DNA of 64,000 nt from assembly GCF_037975245.1 (NCBI RefSeq), contig NC_092580.1:30223501-30287500 (forward strand), in the 5' to 3' direction. Under the pieces are notes generated by a model. That model had not been told where the DNA came from, did no database searches, and worked only from the letters and a program-made list of their open reading frames with translations. This DNA comes from Apostichopus japonicus (taxonomy: Eukaryota > Echinodermata > Holothuroidea > Aspidochirotida > Stichopodidae). This document shows positions 39,001-54,000 of this stretch, in pieces. Numbering within the stretch: the first letter of the stretch is position 1; each line of letters starts with the position of its first letter. The position numbers and the translations under genes were made by a program.

Positions 39001-42000
39001 ATTGACAATCGGTTTTCAAAATGTGAATTTGTCTGATTGGTTGAGTTACATCATATAAGAGCTTCTCAACAATAGGTTGCTATCAAAAAGGTCCTTTTCC
39101 TCTGACTGTTGTTTAAGGGGAAAGAAAAAGATGTTTAATTTGTCTTTCTTAAACCAACAGAGAGCTGAAAAAGAGACCGAGAAGGCTTTTATCCCAAGAC
39201 GGTTCAACTTTGTTAAACTTGTGGTTTCTACCTCATCACTCGGAAGTACTGATCATGTTTAAGACTCTCGAAAACGAGGCTTGCGTGAAGGCTTTACAGT
39301 GCACTCTCAGAATTGTATCATCGCTGCACGACATTTTACAATATCTCTGCGCTCATTCTAAGCTCGGCAGCTCTCCAGGAAGGTGAGACATCTTGTCATT
39401 TCAAACAAATGTATTCTAGATATTTATTTCTCAATCAGTTTCTTAAAAATCCTGATGATTGGTAAAAAATATATTTTAGAAAATTTCCAAAATTTGGCCG
39501 TACATTTTTTTGTGATAAATTGTTCCAGGAAAAAGAAGGAGAAGGAAACTAGTTCATTGATCCAATTAATAAGAAATTCAAACTGTTCATGAAATTTTTG
39601 TCTTTATCCATGAATTTACAAAAACTCTGAGATGCAAAATGTCCCTGGGGCCCAACGTGACTCTTGATGGCCCCGGTCTTAACAAAACAACTATACCTGG
39701 CAAGTAAAGTTATGTAAAGTGACTACATGTGGTATATGTCAACTGAGAAAAATTTTATCCACAGGACTATTGTGCTTTTATAGCTTAAAAGTAAGTGTTT
39801 GACTGCTGAGGTTTGCACTTTTTAATAATATTTTGATACGCTTTTGTTCAGGGTACACCTACAGCAGAAAGAATACATCACGGCAGATTGGGGAGGTACA
39901 GAGGGCATCATAGCTGAACTGAGAGAAACTCAAAAACAGATTAACCATCTGGATAATCCAACAGATCCTGAGCAGGTAGGAACCACAAATGCCCAGAAGG
40001 ATGTATTTCTTAAATCTTACCTGTGACCCAAATGATCAGATTAGGTTTCCCTGTGTTGTTTCTGAGACCTCTATAGTGTAAACCAAAGTAGCATAATGCG
40101 TGAGCTAAAACCAAAAAACAAGAAATGTGATAAATGGTAAGGTTGTCATTTACCTTTTTTTGTGTTAATCTATGGTTTGCTGAGTCAGTTCCAGTTCAAC
40201 TTTTAATTTAAATGTCGCTATGTCTTCTGTGGGTGTGCATTATTTGGTTGGAATTTTGTCGTCAAATCTTCATCTTCAAATTCTAATTACTGATTGGCAA
40301 TGACTATAAAAAGTTATCCAAGTTTGCTGGTTTTTATGTGTAGCCTGCAGATTGTTACATAATTTTAATATTGGCCTTGGATCAGAAACGGTTTGCCATT
40401 TCTATTACTGTTTGTTGTCATAGTTTCTATTTGTTTAAAATTCTGTTGTAGTAAAAATTGCTATTTTAATTATTTGAAATTTAGTACTTAATTGTCAAAA
40501 AAAATTTGAAGCATTAATTAAATGTTGTACAACACTTTTTTTCTAAAGTACTAATAATTCAATAAGAAGTAATAAGTTAATTTTGGTATTTGCTTTCATT
40601 TTTTCGACGTCAAGATTTCAGATCTATTATCGTTGAGAAGAGACGTCTTATTTTTGGAGTTTGATGCTGCCGTCCGTCACTCTCTCAGAAACACTTTACT
40701 GTCGACCAAGAACGCAGATGGTTTTAAGAAAGTGACCAATAACATGAACGCGGGCTTACCGGCCTTGAGCAACATACAACAACCATCGAGTTATGGTGCA
40801 TATCTGCGGATACCAGACCCTCTGCAACCCAGGGATTTTAAGGCGCAGGAAATCTTCCCGTGGAGAGCATTTCTTGGCAGGTAAATTGAATTTATGTTAA
40901 GAACTCTCACATTAATGACGTGGCAACATCTCATATTGAATAATTCATTTTTTGTAGTTGTATGATCTGTGTTGGGGAACGATTAACTCTTGTTGAAAAT
41001 TGGATACTTAAATTTACTTTTGCATTTGCGATAATTTTTCAGGAGGGGGCCCTATCCGATACGTTTCTGGCAGTGGACCAGGATTGAGTCGTACATGCAG
41101 CTGTGCTTATGTGAACTTAAAGATGTTGACAGGTATCGTATGCAGATAACAAGCACTGGTTTTGGTGTAACTTAAGTGTAACATGAGTCTAACTTAAGGG
41201 TAACTTGAGTCTAACTTAAGTGTGAGTAACTTAAAGGGATTTTCTGTCAACTGACAATGATTGATTAATAAAATGCCAGTATTTTTTCTGCATCGCTAGG
41301 TCAAACTGCATCCCCTTTAGCATTTTTTTGTATGACAAATATATCTATTTTTCAAAGTTTGTGAATGCATCTGGCAACAGTAGAGTGAGTGATGTCACCA
41401 CCACAATTTCAGTTTCAAAATGTTTTGTTTAACTTAGTAATATTTAACTCATATATTTTGCAGAGAAAAATGATATTGCTACATCAAGTTGCGTTGCATT
41501 TTGATGAATTGCTAAATGCAGAGAATTGTGACAGCTATACAAACATTCCAAATGTAGTAATATTCCAAGGACAAAACAGCAAAGAAATTATTATTGAAAA
41601 TTTAAGCTTTTGGGATAATATTTGCCAAGGACATCGCAGGCCATCTACTGTGAACTACTCCAAGGGAAGATTCAATGGTTTAGTCAGAATAAGTTCCATT
41701 CAATCAACCATGTCTTGAGTTAGGGACAAGCTATTGAGATGGGGTTTTCAACTAACGGTGTGGAATATTTATTTCTTCCATAAGCATAAAATTGTTTGGC
41801 CCGCTGGAACATTCCTTTAAGTGTAAGTTCAGAAACTTAACTGAGAGTGATGAAAAAACTGTAGCAGTAATTTTGTGCATTTCAGTGACAGAAAAGTGTA
41901 TGTTATTTTCATGACAAAACTTTTATGCAGTCATAGAATGAATAATTAGTTAATTGCAGAAATAATTCAGATATATGTTTCAACATGCATGTGATGCATT

Positions 42001-45000
42001 GTACCCAAATGGAGTTGTGACTTGTTAGTGTGAAGTTGAGGAATATGAAGGATTAATTTTGACCAGAAACACCTTCAATGTATATTAGTTTTGATGGCAA
42101 ACCTGAAAAGCATCTGCCTATGGAGCAATAACCTTAACATTATTACCTTCAAAGATTTAATGACAGTGATAAAACTCATGTACTAAATATTTCATCATAT
42201 TATATATGTAGCTTGACTCCATCCTCGATATGATTCTTAGACACGCTGCCAATGGTGAAATCCTGGGTGTGGCGTTACTGATGGAGGACGTCTTACAGAG
42301 CGGACAACAGGAGATTGTGATGTCACCTGACGAGGGCGAGGGCGAGGATCAGCTCAGCGAGTCCGAGAGACCGGGCAGCGCTACTAGACCTAAGAGTTCA
42401 GCCAGTGTGAGAAGTAAATCATCACAACAGAGCCAAACAGAGGAAGATGTGGAGGAAGAGAAGAAAGATGTTGTTGGTGAGAAACTTTGAAAAGTTCTTC
42501 CAAAGATAGGGAATCAGTACCGCCCCCCCAAAAAAAACACAAAAAAACAAGTAAAAAAAATGGCCTATTTCAATGAAATGACAATCTCCTAGCCGCTGAT
42601 TCAGTTACGTCATAACTCTTATCATAACGATGGTTTCCCTAGTCTACTGTAGTGATTCTGCTTAAAAGTAAAGATAATACAGATGATTGTAGCCAAAGTT
42701 TCTGAATAGTTTACAGAAGTTGTATTACAGGCCTTTCGAAGTGTACTAGTTTGCCTAACATATGTTCATGATATTAGACTTAGATGTCTCAAGCTTTTGT
42801 GATGGGTGGTTGTAAAGACATTGTATGATTTTTAATCAATTTAGTTTGGTTTGGGGAGGTTTATGCAAGGAATTTCTTCACAATATAATACATTGGATAT
42901 CACTCATTTTAAGAGAGTTTTTTTACGATAGTCCAAATATTAAAAACGATATGTGTGGTTCACGTCGTTGCAAAAGAAGAATTTTACAATCCTGTTAATG
43001 ATTTGAAACAGTTTAATTAAACATTTTCAACTTTGAGACAAAGATAGAATGTCATCATTTCTTTTGTATCCAATGAGATTTCTGTTTTCAATGTCTCTAG
43101 TTGTTTTGCAATTTTATTTTCCTATTTTCTCTCCATATTTAACTATTTTCTATAGAATAAAAATGAGATGTGTCTCTTACTTTTACTGACAAATAATATT
43201 CACACTTCTTTCTTTTTTTCAGTTTCTCTAAAGAAGAAAGCTCTTTCTCGGACAACTGAGCCGGTGAAAGCTTACATATTACTGAAGGACTTTCTGTTGC
43301 TATGGAAACGATTGGAAGTGTTCAAAGAAGAGTGGGGTCAAAGGAAACTTGGAGTGCAAGTGATTGATTCCCCTTTCCTCTACCAAAAATTCTGGTATGT
43401 TTTAACTTCTTTTGTAATTCTTCTTTTATGAAAATTTTAGATTTTCTGTCAGTTTATTGTATTTATGTGTATTATGTTGCTAATCTTTTTGTCTGAAAGG
43501 GTAAAATTACTTTTTGCATTTTGCATGAGATAACTGCAGGTTTAAGCATTTTGAAGCTTTATGCCTCTTCCCATTCCTTAACTCTCATACTCTTACCCTT
43601 CAGAAATCTTTATTGATCGGTTTTGTTCACATGTCTACATGTGACTGCATGTATGGACCTAAGTTGCAATGTACATCCATGTCTTGATTTTCTCATATGT
43701 ATCTTATACCATCTTTCTATTTTATAGCGATACTTACAAGATGGACATCTTGTATCCAGTGGTCAAGAGTATAGCCAGCAAATATGGTCAGGTCAGTAAT
43801 ATTACCATCTTTCCGAACAGTCCTGACTCCCGACTTGTGTCTTTTACATTACTCTTATAACTTAGAACAATACTAAGATGCATTAAGTCCTATTGGAAAT
43901 TGTTGCCTTAGATCAATAGAGCAGGAATGCTCTTGACTTTAGAAGCATGCAAGATAGCTTGGAATTGAAGATTTTCTTTCATCCATCTTACAACTCCTTT
44001 TAAGGTTGTAAAATCCTATGTGTAAGCAGGATTATCATTCTTTTTCAAATTGTTTGTGCCATTATTTCCATTAATATAATTTTCTGCAAAATTCCATCCA
44101 CAGGGAGACCTGTATGAGGGAATGACCTTAGACAGCGAACCTATCGTCGCACCGAAGGAGGCCTCTGAAATGGAGATGCGAGCCAAGCAGCTGGTCAAGC
44201 TCTTGGATGAGCTTGAACATCACATGATACACGAAGTCCAGAGGAAGATAGCTAGAGAACATGCTCTAGTTATCGCTGAGAGGGCCAGGGAAGAGGGTAA
44301 CCTCCCCACCGACCTTTGGAAGAGACCGGTGAGTGATGATTATAAACCTCAGAGGCAGGTGTACATCCTCCCTGTCTAAGGTTATACACCCTCACAGCTG
44401 CCTTGAAGTTGTCAGGTTCTTAAAGTTTTGTTTGAGTTTTACTGGCATTTGGTACTATTTTGTTTTACAAAACTTACAGGGTTTTGTTCAAAGCATGAAC
44501 TAATTTTTAAAATTTGACAGCTGAACAGCTTTTGTCAGCTTTATAGTTAGAGAGCTTCTCTGCATTCTTCAAGTTTTGCAATATTTTAGCAGAAATAATA
44601 GGATCAGGTGGGACAAGAATTCCCCTTCATGGGCCCCCCAAAAAATATGATAAAAATGAAAGAACAAATTAATTTTACTGCAATGCTGAAACATTACTAC
44701 TTGAGATTACACAAACCTGTAGGAATGCTGGATTTAAGGGTCTTGAAGGAACAAAAAGAACAAAAAAATTCTTGTTTTATTTTGAAGTGGGAGTTCAGCG
44801 AGTTACCCAACAAACTTATGAAGGGCATGATAGTGTTGGCAATTACACAAATGGGACACAGGACCCAGGTTTTGTTATGGCACTCAGTTGGCTTAAACAC
44901 TCTATTAAATTCTTTTGGTTTCTCATCGCAGGCCATTAATGAGAGACCTGTCATCCCCAAACCCCACATCGCTGAGGACTTCTCCAGGGTTCTCCTGGGG

Positions 45001-48000
45001 TACTGCCGAGAAGATGGAGATAAAATGGTCATCCCCAAATCCGACCTGAACGATGCACTTTCAAGTTTGACTAATGTCATCATGATGAGAGAGAAAAACA
45101 GCTACGAGAATTATTCAATGTTTTATGAAAACCTGATACGACAACATCATCAGTTACTCTACCAGAAAGAACAGGTGACTGTCACATGACATGATAATAA
45201 TTTACATATCTGCATATATTATGAATAGTTGATAAAAGAAATCGTAAGAAATTAACAAGCCTTCTGTCTCCAGTGTTTATCATACTTATGATAAATCCAC
45301 TTCCAGTATTGAGGGAAGAACTTATAGTTTGGAAGTCCAGAACATTGAAACAGCCATTTTTGTTTGTCTAACTGTTTACTAGGATTTTGAATTTATCCCT
45401 TTTAAGGTAAGGCTTGCATATTTTAAAGGTGACCTGGTAATTTGATGGGTTCTAAATATGTCATTTGTAGATTTTTTTGCCTTCTTATTAGTAACAGCAC
45501 TGTTTAATCTATCATTCTATCCCCTTGTACATATATGGATTCTCAAAATCGCGACCAACTTTACAGATAACAGATTGAGGACAACATATGTAAAAGTATT
45601 TACAACTTAACATATCTAGGCTTTTCAAGAAGCTCTCACATGCACCAAGGAATTGTTTATCTCTGACTTGATGGTCTAACATACCAAGTGATTCATCTTT
45701 CAAATCAGTTAGTGGTGTCAGTCGGGACAAGTGTTAGTACGGACAAACCTATCATCTAGAGGTTTTTCAAGAAGCTCTCACATTTTCAAAGTAATTGTTT
45801 TTTCTCTGCCTTGATGGTCTTAATAATTCCATGTGATTCAAGCTTTCAGTCAGCTGAAGGTAAACTTCCCATTGAGAAGAGCCTAAACCAATATTTATGG
45901 TATGAAATCTTTCCAACTTAACAGGAAATTAAACACCTGCAGAGGGCTTGTGCAGAAGCTAGCTCTGTGTCTCTGGTTGACGTCCAATGCCAGCTTGCTG
46001 ACAGAAGCCATGAACTGATTTTAGGTAAGACAAACACTAACAAAGGTAGGACGTGGAAGGGTGGGGCGCAAGGGGGGGGAGAGGGGCGGGCTGAGTGTGG
46101 TGTGGAGTAAGACAAGAAAAACTAATTTTGCCCACAGACCCTTTAAATTTACTACCATGTGAAACACTACCAACTCAAATGATATCAACCATCACATCTC
46201 CCCTCTATTAAGTTATCTAAAAGTTCCTGTATCGGTCAACGACATGGATGTCCCCTATGTTGTTTCAGAAATCACTGCCCTCCGCTCAAAGATTCACGAG
46301 ATGCGGGAGATGACGCTGACCCAGCAGCAGGAGATTCGAGAGCAGGTCAGAGATGAGTACGATCAGCTCGTTCAAAACTTATTCTCGTCAACCTTCAGCC
46401 TCAAGAATAAGTTTGATCAATTTGGGTGAGTGAGAATACTGTATGGGGTCCAGTACAATGAGTCAATTGCAAACCATGTTGCTAGGGGTTACCATTACCC
46501 CAAAGGTTGCATATTGTTACTTTATCATCTCTAGTACAGAGTTGAGGTAACTGAAGGCTATGTTGGGGCTGGATTTACCATTTGTGTAGAGGGGCTCTTT
46601 AACATTGGATGGGGAAATAAATTTAAAGGAAAAAGAGTGCAAAAAAAAAGAAAAGAAGAAAAGGACATGAAATGAACAAAGAAAGAGAATTATTGAAAAA
46701 TATTCTCACCGAAAGATATTGACTGACAACACCTGGCTTGGTTGCCTGTGTCTTGGTTGCCAGTTAGGGCACTTACATAGCGTATTTTACTGTGTAATTG
46801 ACTGTGTTTTAATTTGTAATATGCATACTACGTTTGGAACAATTTACCTAATTCTTTGCATTTTTTATAAATTTTTCCTAATTTTTTTTGTGGTTTATAT
46901 GCGTTAAGGGCTTCAGTTATTATCGTGTAGTACGGGTGTTTTTCATATTGTTGCTTTAGGCTTTTACATTTTTTGCCTTATTGGTTCTATATATTTAATA
47001 TTTAGGTTTTTGATACTATTTGTTTTTAGCTGTTACACTAGTAAAGGGCTTTGAGCAGCTTTGCTGATTATGTGCTATATAAATATTACTTATTATTATT
47101 ATTTTCCTGCCCTACCTTCATGGGGCACACATCCAACCAGACCATATATGCCTAAGCAGTCAAACATATTATTGTCTTAGTAATGAGGAGTTTGTTAGGA
47201 AGGTGAACTAGGTTATAAGAATTTTATACTTCTGTCTTGTAAAACCATGTAAAGGTACTATGTAGTTACATTAAAATTACTAACTTGGATAAAATGGTCG
47301 GCATTGCTTTAAAATCTTTAGTACACTTTTGGCATTTCCATGACTGTTTTGGAACAAAAAAAAATCATGATATAAATTAGCTATGAGAAAACTTTGTATT
47401 TCAAAATGTTTGGTATCCAAGAAGATTTTATTCTGGAAGCAACTGGCCAGATACTTAACCTTCTAAACCTAGCTCAACAAAATAGTTTTTTCCCTTTCAT
47501 TAATTTTTGGCCATTTTGAACAACTTTTTGGCGTTTATTATCAAAGTCATGTCATATTTTGTATGTTAGGGAAACATCTACTCAGAAAATTACAAAAGTA
47601 ACTGTTTGTCTTTGATAAATTTATCAGAAAGGGCCTCTACGATGAATGCTACCGGATCGTGGCTGAGGTGAGAGAAGAATCCGCAGAGGCAATGAGCAAA
47701 TACAAATCTAGATCTGTGGGATCTGGATGTGAGTTCACCTTGATTCATTCTACTTCTTATGATAATCATTTTAAAGTGGCTGTTAGTGGTTTACCGACGT
47801 TCAAGAACTTTGTCGCATATTTCATTTGTAGTTCCTTGCAGTATTCACTAGCATAACGGATATTTGATTTCTTGAGAAACTGTCTTTTTGCTTGTAAGGA
47901 AATGTCATTACATAGAGTTGTGTATGTCACTTTAAAAGACTGATTTGCTTAAGTCTAGGCAAACTTTGCATCTTAAGGTTTTAGACTAATGTTATTATTG

Positions 48001-51000
48001 TCGTCAAGTGAGTGCACAAATCTACAATTAATTGCTGGCTTTTCTTCATAGGTGAAAATAAATACTTGCAAGTGTTAATATATAACATTGTTATTTCTTG
48101 ATGAGAAAACAAGTTTATTTGTTGAGAATTAGACTAGGGTTGAATTTTTTTTTGGGGGGAGGAGGGAGGGGGGGGGGCCAGGTGATGCACCAATTTCTTT
48201 TAGGCGGACTTCAAATTGTTGCAAGTTCTGTAAAGTATATTTTGGACAGACGGTTGGTGAGTCTTTGAAACTTTCATTCCTAATCATGCATGTGGTTGGT
48301 GTACTTAATGTCATCATTATTTTATTTCACTTGGCAAAAATTTTTGCAACATCCAGATTATTCTTTTGAGAAAATATCATGAAAACTGAAAAAAAACCCA
48401 AACCACAGGAAATATCAGAATGACAAGAGTATTGAGAAAAGGTTCTGTGGAGCATGGAAAAAGAATGGAGGCCAAAACAAGAGCTATGATGTTTGGTTGA
48501 GTTTGGGTCCTTGGTACTTTTCAACAGAACTGGTATGCCAATCTCTCCACTGAGATGCCGTCAAAGTTAAACATTCAAATTGGCATAGTTACACATTGTT
48601 ACTGATAGATTTCCAAGCTAGTTGAAAACTCCCTTCAATGTGGCATGAATGTTCTTGATTTCATATTTCTCTTCTTACACATCCATTTAGCTGATGAGGT
48701 GATGGACATCAATATGAAGAGAGCTCAAAGTCTTTACCAGATGAGGAAGGAGAATGAGGAGATGGGCCAAGTGGTTCTGAAAATGAAAGCACTGACTAAC
48801 TGGAAGGTCACAAAGATAAAGGAGACATACAACAGGAAGGTAAAAATGATTACTTGTTGGGCATTTTAGGTCTCGGGCGTAATCGTAGTGGCTAGATCTA
48901 GTGACTGCCCGACAACCTCTAGGTTTCCAGGTTTAAATTACGAACCACCAACAACCTCTAGGTTTCAAGGTTTAATTTACAAACCACAGACAACCTCTAG
49001 GTTTCCAGGTTTAATTTACATACCACTGGCAATATCTAGGTTTCCAGGTTTAATTTACAATGCAACGACAACCTCTAGGTTTCCAGGTTTAATTTACAAA
49101 CCACTGGCAACCTCTAGGTTTCCAGGTTTAATTTACAATGCAACGACAACCTCTAGGTTTCCAGGTTTAATTTACAAACCACTGGCAACCTCTAGGTTTC
49201 CAGGTTTAATTTACAAACCACCAGCAACCTCTAGGTTTCCAGGTTTAATTTACAAACCACTGACAACTTTTTGGTTTCCAGGTTTAAATTACAAACCACT
49301 GGCAACCTCTAGGTTTCCAGATTTAATTTAAAAACCACAGACAACCTCTAGGTTTCCAGGTTTAATTTACAACCACCGACAACCTCTAGGTTTCCAGGTT
49401 TAATTTACAAACCACCGACAACCTCTAGGTTTCCAGGTTTAATTTACAAACCACCGGCAACCTCTAGGTTTCCAGGTTTAATTCACAAACCACTGGCAAC
49501 CTCTAGGTTTCCAGGTTTAATTTGCAAACCACCGACAACCTCTAGGTTTCCGGGTTTAATTAACAAACTACTGGCAACCTCTAGGTTTCCAGGTTTAATT
49601 CACAAACCACTGACAACCTCTAGGTTTCCAGGTTTAATTTACAAACCACAACTGTAGAAAGTAGATTATTGTGAGCTAATGAAACATTGCTGTGCAGTGT
49701 TGTTGAATGGATTCTATCACAGGTTATTGCCTTTTCTGGTTTTAGGAAATGGGGATTAGGAAACTACTCTGTTCACCACGGCAACACTGCAGCAATGATG
49801 AATGAGGTGCCCTAACCTCCGTCAGTATTTGAGAAAATTAGTCAAATGCTGAGGTATCTGCTCATGTGAATTACATTACATGCTCTCATAAAAAACAAGA
49901 AGGCTTGACATGAAAGGGGTGGGGGTGGGTGGGGGGGTTGTTCGTCCATGGTCATCACTTGGATAGGGTTTCAGAGGAGCATATGTTGGCTTACTATATA
50001 ACCTGACCTTCTGAATTACTGAACTTAAACTACAAAGACTATCACATTTGATCAAGGAGCACAGCTGGGCTGTTTCAAGCCTGAGTGAGCAAAGAGTTAT
50101 GTTTTCTTCCTCTGCATTAAATATCATGATGTTGTTTAGATAATTGCTTGGATATTCAGTGACAAGCATCTTCTGCCCTCTGTGTGTTGACTTTATCATA
50201 CACGATGATGTCAAACAGATAACTTGTATGATGTCTCGGTTGTTTGTGGCATAATTGCTGGATTGTCAGGAGGGAGCTGTAAACATTTATTTTACTGATT
50301 TACATTATCATCTACATTGTGAAAACTGTCAGATTTAAAATAACTCCCTTACCAGATTCAAATTCTTTAAAAAGAGTGATAAGTGATTAGGTAACCTAAA
50401 TGTCACCCATAATAAACTAAAATACATACATACACACAAACACGTAAGTGTAAGACTGTTGTCTTTTCTATTGGTCAATCTACACCATATATCAAGTTCA
50501 ATGGAGTGTCATGTACGTGGAAAGAAATGATTGGTCAAGTAAAATGTATCCATTGAGAAGGTTACGTTTTCTTGGGTAATGCTTCGTGGGTGCATTATAT
50601 GAATATGAAATTCAATAGCTGCAGTTGTTGTGAGACAACTGGAGTAAGACAATCAATTGTTGACAGTTATGAGCATACCAGCAAATGGAGAATAAATTAC
50701 TTGGTATCACCAGACAATACGATATGCAACTTGATAGTCAAATTGTTACACAATCCAAAGATGTATAGCAGTGTTTGTAAACATGGTATGCAGAACCATA
50801 TACCATTTCAGTGTCTTTAGTTAAAAAAAATTACTCCACATTATGTGAAGACTTCTACATCAGTCCTTGCCTGCCAGAAAATAAATCACAGAAGAAATGG
50901 TTCCCAGAGTGACAAGTTGTATGACAAATACTGCAACGAGAGAAACCCCCCCCCCTAAAAAAAACCCAACCCCCTGCTATTCCACAGAACGAAAACTTTG

Positions 51001-54000
51001 CACCTAATCTGAACTTCAATCTTTGCATAAAAAATTGATATCTTCATTTGTTTTTTAAAATCATTTGTAGTTTTAATTATACTCAAAAAAACAGTAGGTG
51101 AACATTGACAAAATGTGCACAAATATGGCAGCTGTGGCCTATTTCATGGGAGTGCATCTGATATTTCTTGTTGACATTTCAGGTCAGTCGGCTACAGAAT
51201 GAGATCGACAAGTGTCGGAAAGATTACCTGTTCATCAAGATGACCGCCGAGGAGGAGGTCATCCTTCTCAGGCAGCAGGTGGTCGCTCTGAGGGGCGCTC
51301 TGTCCGAATCGGAACGAGAGAGGGAAAGCACATCGAACCTTTTGGAGAAGGAGGTACCATCATCTACCCTTTAAAATAATTATTATTGTCCTTTGAGAGG
51401 ATAAATATTTAAAATTTCTGTTTTAATGCCATGTGAATTGTTTTACAGTATTTTAAAAATGATGATGCTTTAATAAATTTAGCAGCCATTTTGGTACATT
51501 TATTTCAATGACAAGTCTTCTCAATTTGGTACATTAATTTCAATGAAAAGTCTTCCTTTTTTCTCTTGATTTATCATTGAATGGAGAACAAAAACCCTGC
51601 CGTCATCATCGGTCTACGTGACAGAGATAATTGTCACAACCCACTTTCTCGAAGAGCGACAAGAAAGTTTTAGTCTGTTTGGGAACTTCTAGAAGGTTTA
51701 ATGCTCTTTCACACACAAGGCTGAAGGCTTGATCAAGTCTAAATATGACATCATCGAGCCACGTGGACTTCAATCTTTAACAGTTTTAAATTATTTATTG
51801 CAATATTTATTTTCTGAAAGATGGGTTTTGAAAATGTTGAAATGTAAATTAATTGAAGCTCTTGACAAGCTCTAATGATGGCATTTGGTTCCAATGTCAA
51901 CATTTTACCTTTAAAAAATTGAAAAAAGGTAAAGTTTTCAGATCTTAGTGACACTATAACGTTACAGGTTTACAAAATTACAACCTTCAGACACACCTTT
52001 AACTTTGGATATCTCTCAAACGGAGCAGTATTTTTGGTAGCTTTGGGTAAGCTGTCCATCACAAAGATCTCTGTTGTATAAGCTAGAGATAATGGTTGGG
52101 TGTGTGTGTCCTTTGAACTTTATTTACATTCAGCCATTTTTGTATCCAAAATGCTGTCTTAGAGATGCTGTACAATGTGTTGGTTTTATTTGTCTCTCTT
52201 TAGTTTCGGATCAAAACAGACAGGAAACACAGAGAGGATCAAGAAGCGTATAACGCTCGGCAGATGGAGCTAGCCAGAGCGGATCATCTTCAAAAAATGG
52301 TGAGAAATGAAATGTCACTATTTACTTAGGTTTTTTTCTTTTTGCTTTTGTTTATTGTAGTTTTGACTTTAAAGAAATCCTTCCAAAAAGACCACTTGAG
52401 GTTGACCATGTTTTAAAGCGAAGATGTCTCCATTCAGGTTCTAACTTCAAAGTTCCTAAATGCGTCTGTTTTTTTAGTTGGAAGACATTGACGACAAAGA
52501 AGTGAGGATCCAGATTATGTCGGATGATCTCCAGCGTACCACACACCTGCACCATACCGCCCAAGAGAAGAATCGCAGAGAGTTCACTCATGTGAAACAG
52601 AGGCTACACCACGAGAGGAATCTCAAGCTGGACGCCTTCCAGAGAGTCGACGAATTACAGACCCAAGTCTACGACTATGAGGCAGCCATGTCCAGCATGT
52701 CCAGACCGTTTACCTCAATGAGTAAGGGAAGCCTGTCCACCATTTTTGTCCCATGTGTCTATATATTTGTGGGATGATTCTTAGTTCAGAGTCGAGTTGA
52801 AAGTGCAGTAGGGCCTAACGTCTTGATAGTCCTTGGAATGAGTGGGGTGTTGGGATGGTTTTCTAGAAGCATTCCTCATTCTCCAGCCATGAGGGGTCTA
52901 CAAAATTTTTGGAAAATGAAATGTGTGAGGGAGGGTAGGGGAAACGAGAGGGGCTGTCAGCAGAGGATAGGGGTGAGTAGAGAGGGGAGGGGGACGAGAG
53001 TGGGATAGAGAGAAGGGGGGAGGAGGGGAGATGTAACGGTTAAAATGGGGATAAGGGTTGTTCATAGAATGCATGTAGTCAAGTTCACATATTAACAGTA
53101 GATGCAATTTGAGCATTATTTCTTTAATGCAAAATAAATGCAACATACAACAAAATCATAGCCAACAGATAATTTTGATCGCCTTTTTTCCTCACAAACA
53201 GGCCTGTTTTCATCAGGAAAGCTTCCTCGTAAGTCTCACACAGCATCTATGATTGGTTACATAGTCTATCCCTCAAATATGGACTTTTCACACTCACCTG
53301 TTAACACTCTGATTTTTAATACATTCTTGTTTGCAAGAAATCAACCAAATAATTAAGTGACTTAAATTTGCTTCAAAAAAATATCTACTTCCATGTAAAC
53401 AATCATTTAACACCTCAAACAGTAGCTGATTTTAACATCAGGTCATATCGAAGGAGAATAATTTTAATGTTTTTTCTTTTTCTTGGTTATTTGACACGGA
53501 GACTAAGAGAGTTCATGAATTTCATACATTGGAATAATTGTTAAAAAAAATAATAATTAAAAAACAGGACTTGTCTCAATTTTTATTCTGGTTTAAATTT
53601 TTGCAAAAATGATTTTGTGTGAATTGAATCCTGCCTTTCTAGGTCAGAATAGTGTCTCATGTAGATGATGAAAACAAAAGATTTCATATTTCATTCACTT
53701 GTTCGACGAGCTCTGTCCTCAGGCTCCTAAAGAGACTTTCAAGAATGTGTTATAAGAATAATTTTAGTTTATGAGGCATTCCATTAAATAAGTGGGGTCC
53801 AACTCTGTGACAATTGTGTCTACTAAATGACAAAAACAAAAGATTTCATATTTGATTCACTTGTTCGACCAGCTCTGTCCTCCTAAAGAGACTTTCAAGA
53901 ATGTGTAATAAGAATAATTTCAGTTTATTGGTCATTCCATTAAATAAGTGGGGTCCAATTTGGTGACAATTGTGTCTAGTAAATGACGAAAATAAAGATT

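Noticed and set aside
41389-41718. 109-codon open frame in intron 33 with an acceptor-like TTTTGCAG inside
   Set aside because: Joining it to exon 33 from that acceptor gives an immediate stop, and exon 33 joins exon 34 in frame without it.
42212-42240. 29 extra bases at the start of exon 34
   Set aside because: They read as plausible protein but break phase with exon 33; starting at 42,241 makes every junction in the gene consistent.
48888-49331. 147-codon repeat protein
   Set aside because: It is the 39-bp minisatellite read in one frame; its neighbours in the same array have stops and frameshifts.
48911-49655. CRISPR-like regularly spaced repeats
   Set aside because: Units are contiguous with no unique spacers, the host is an animal, and no cas-like gene is present. 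The same applies to the other arrays.
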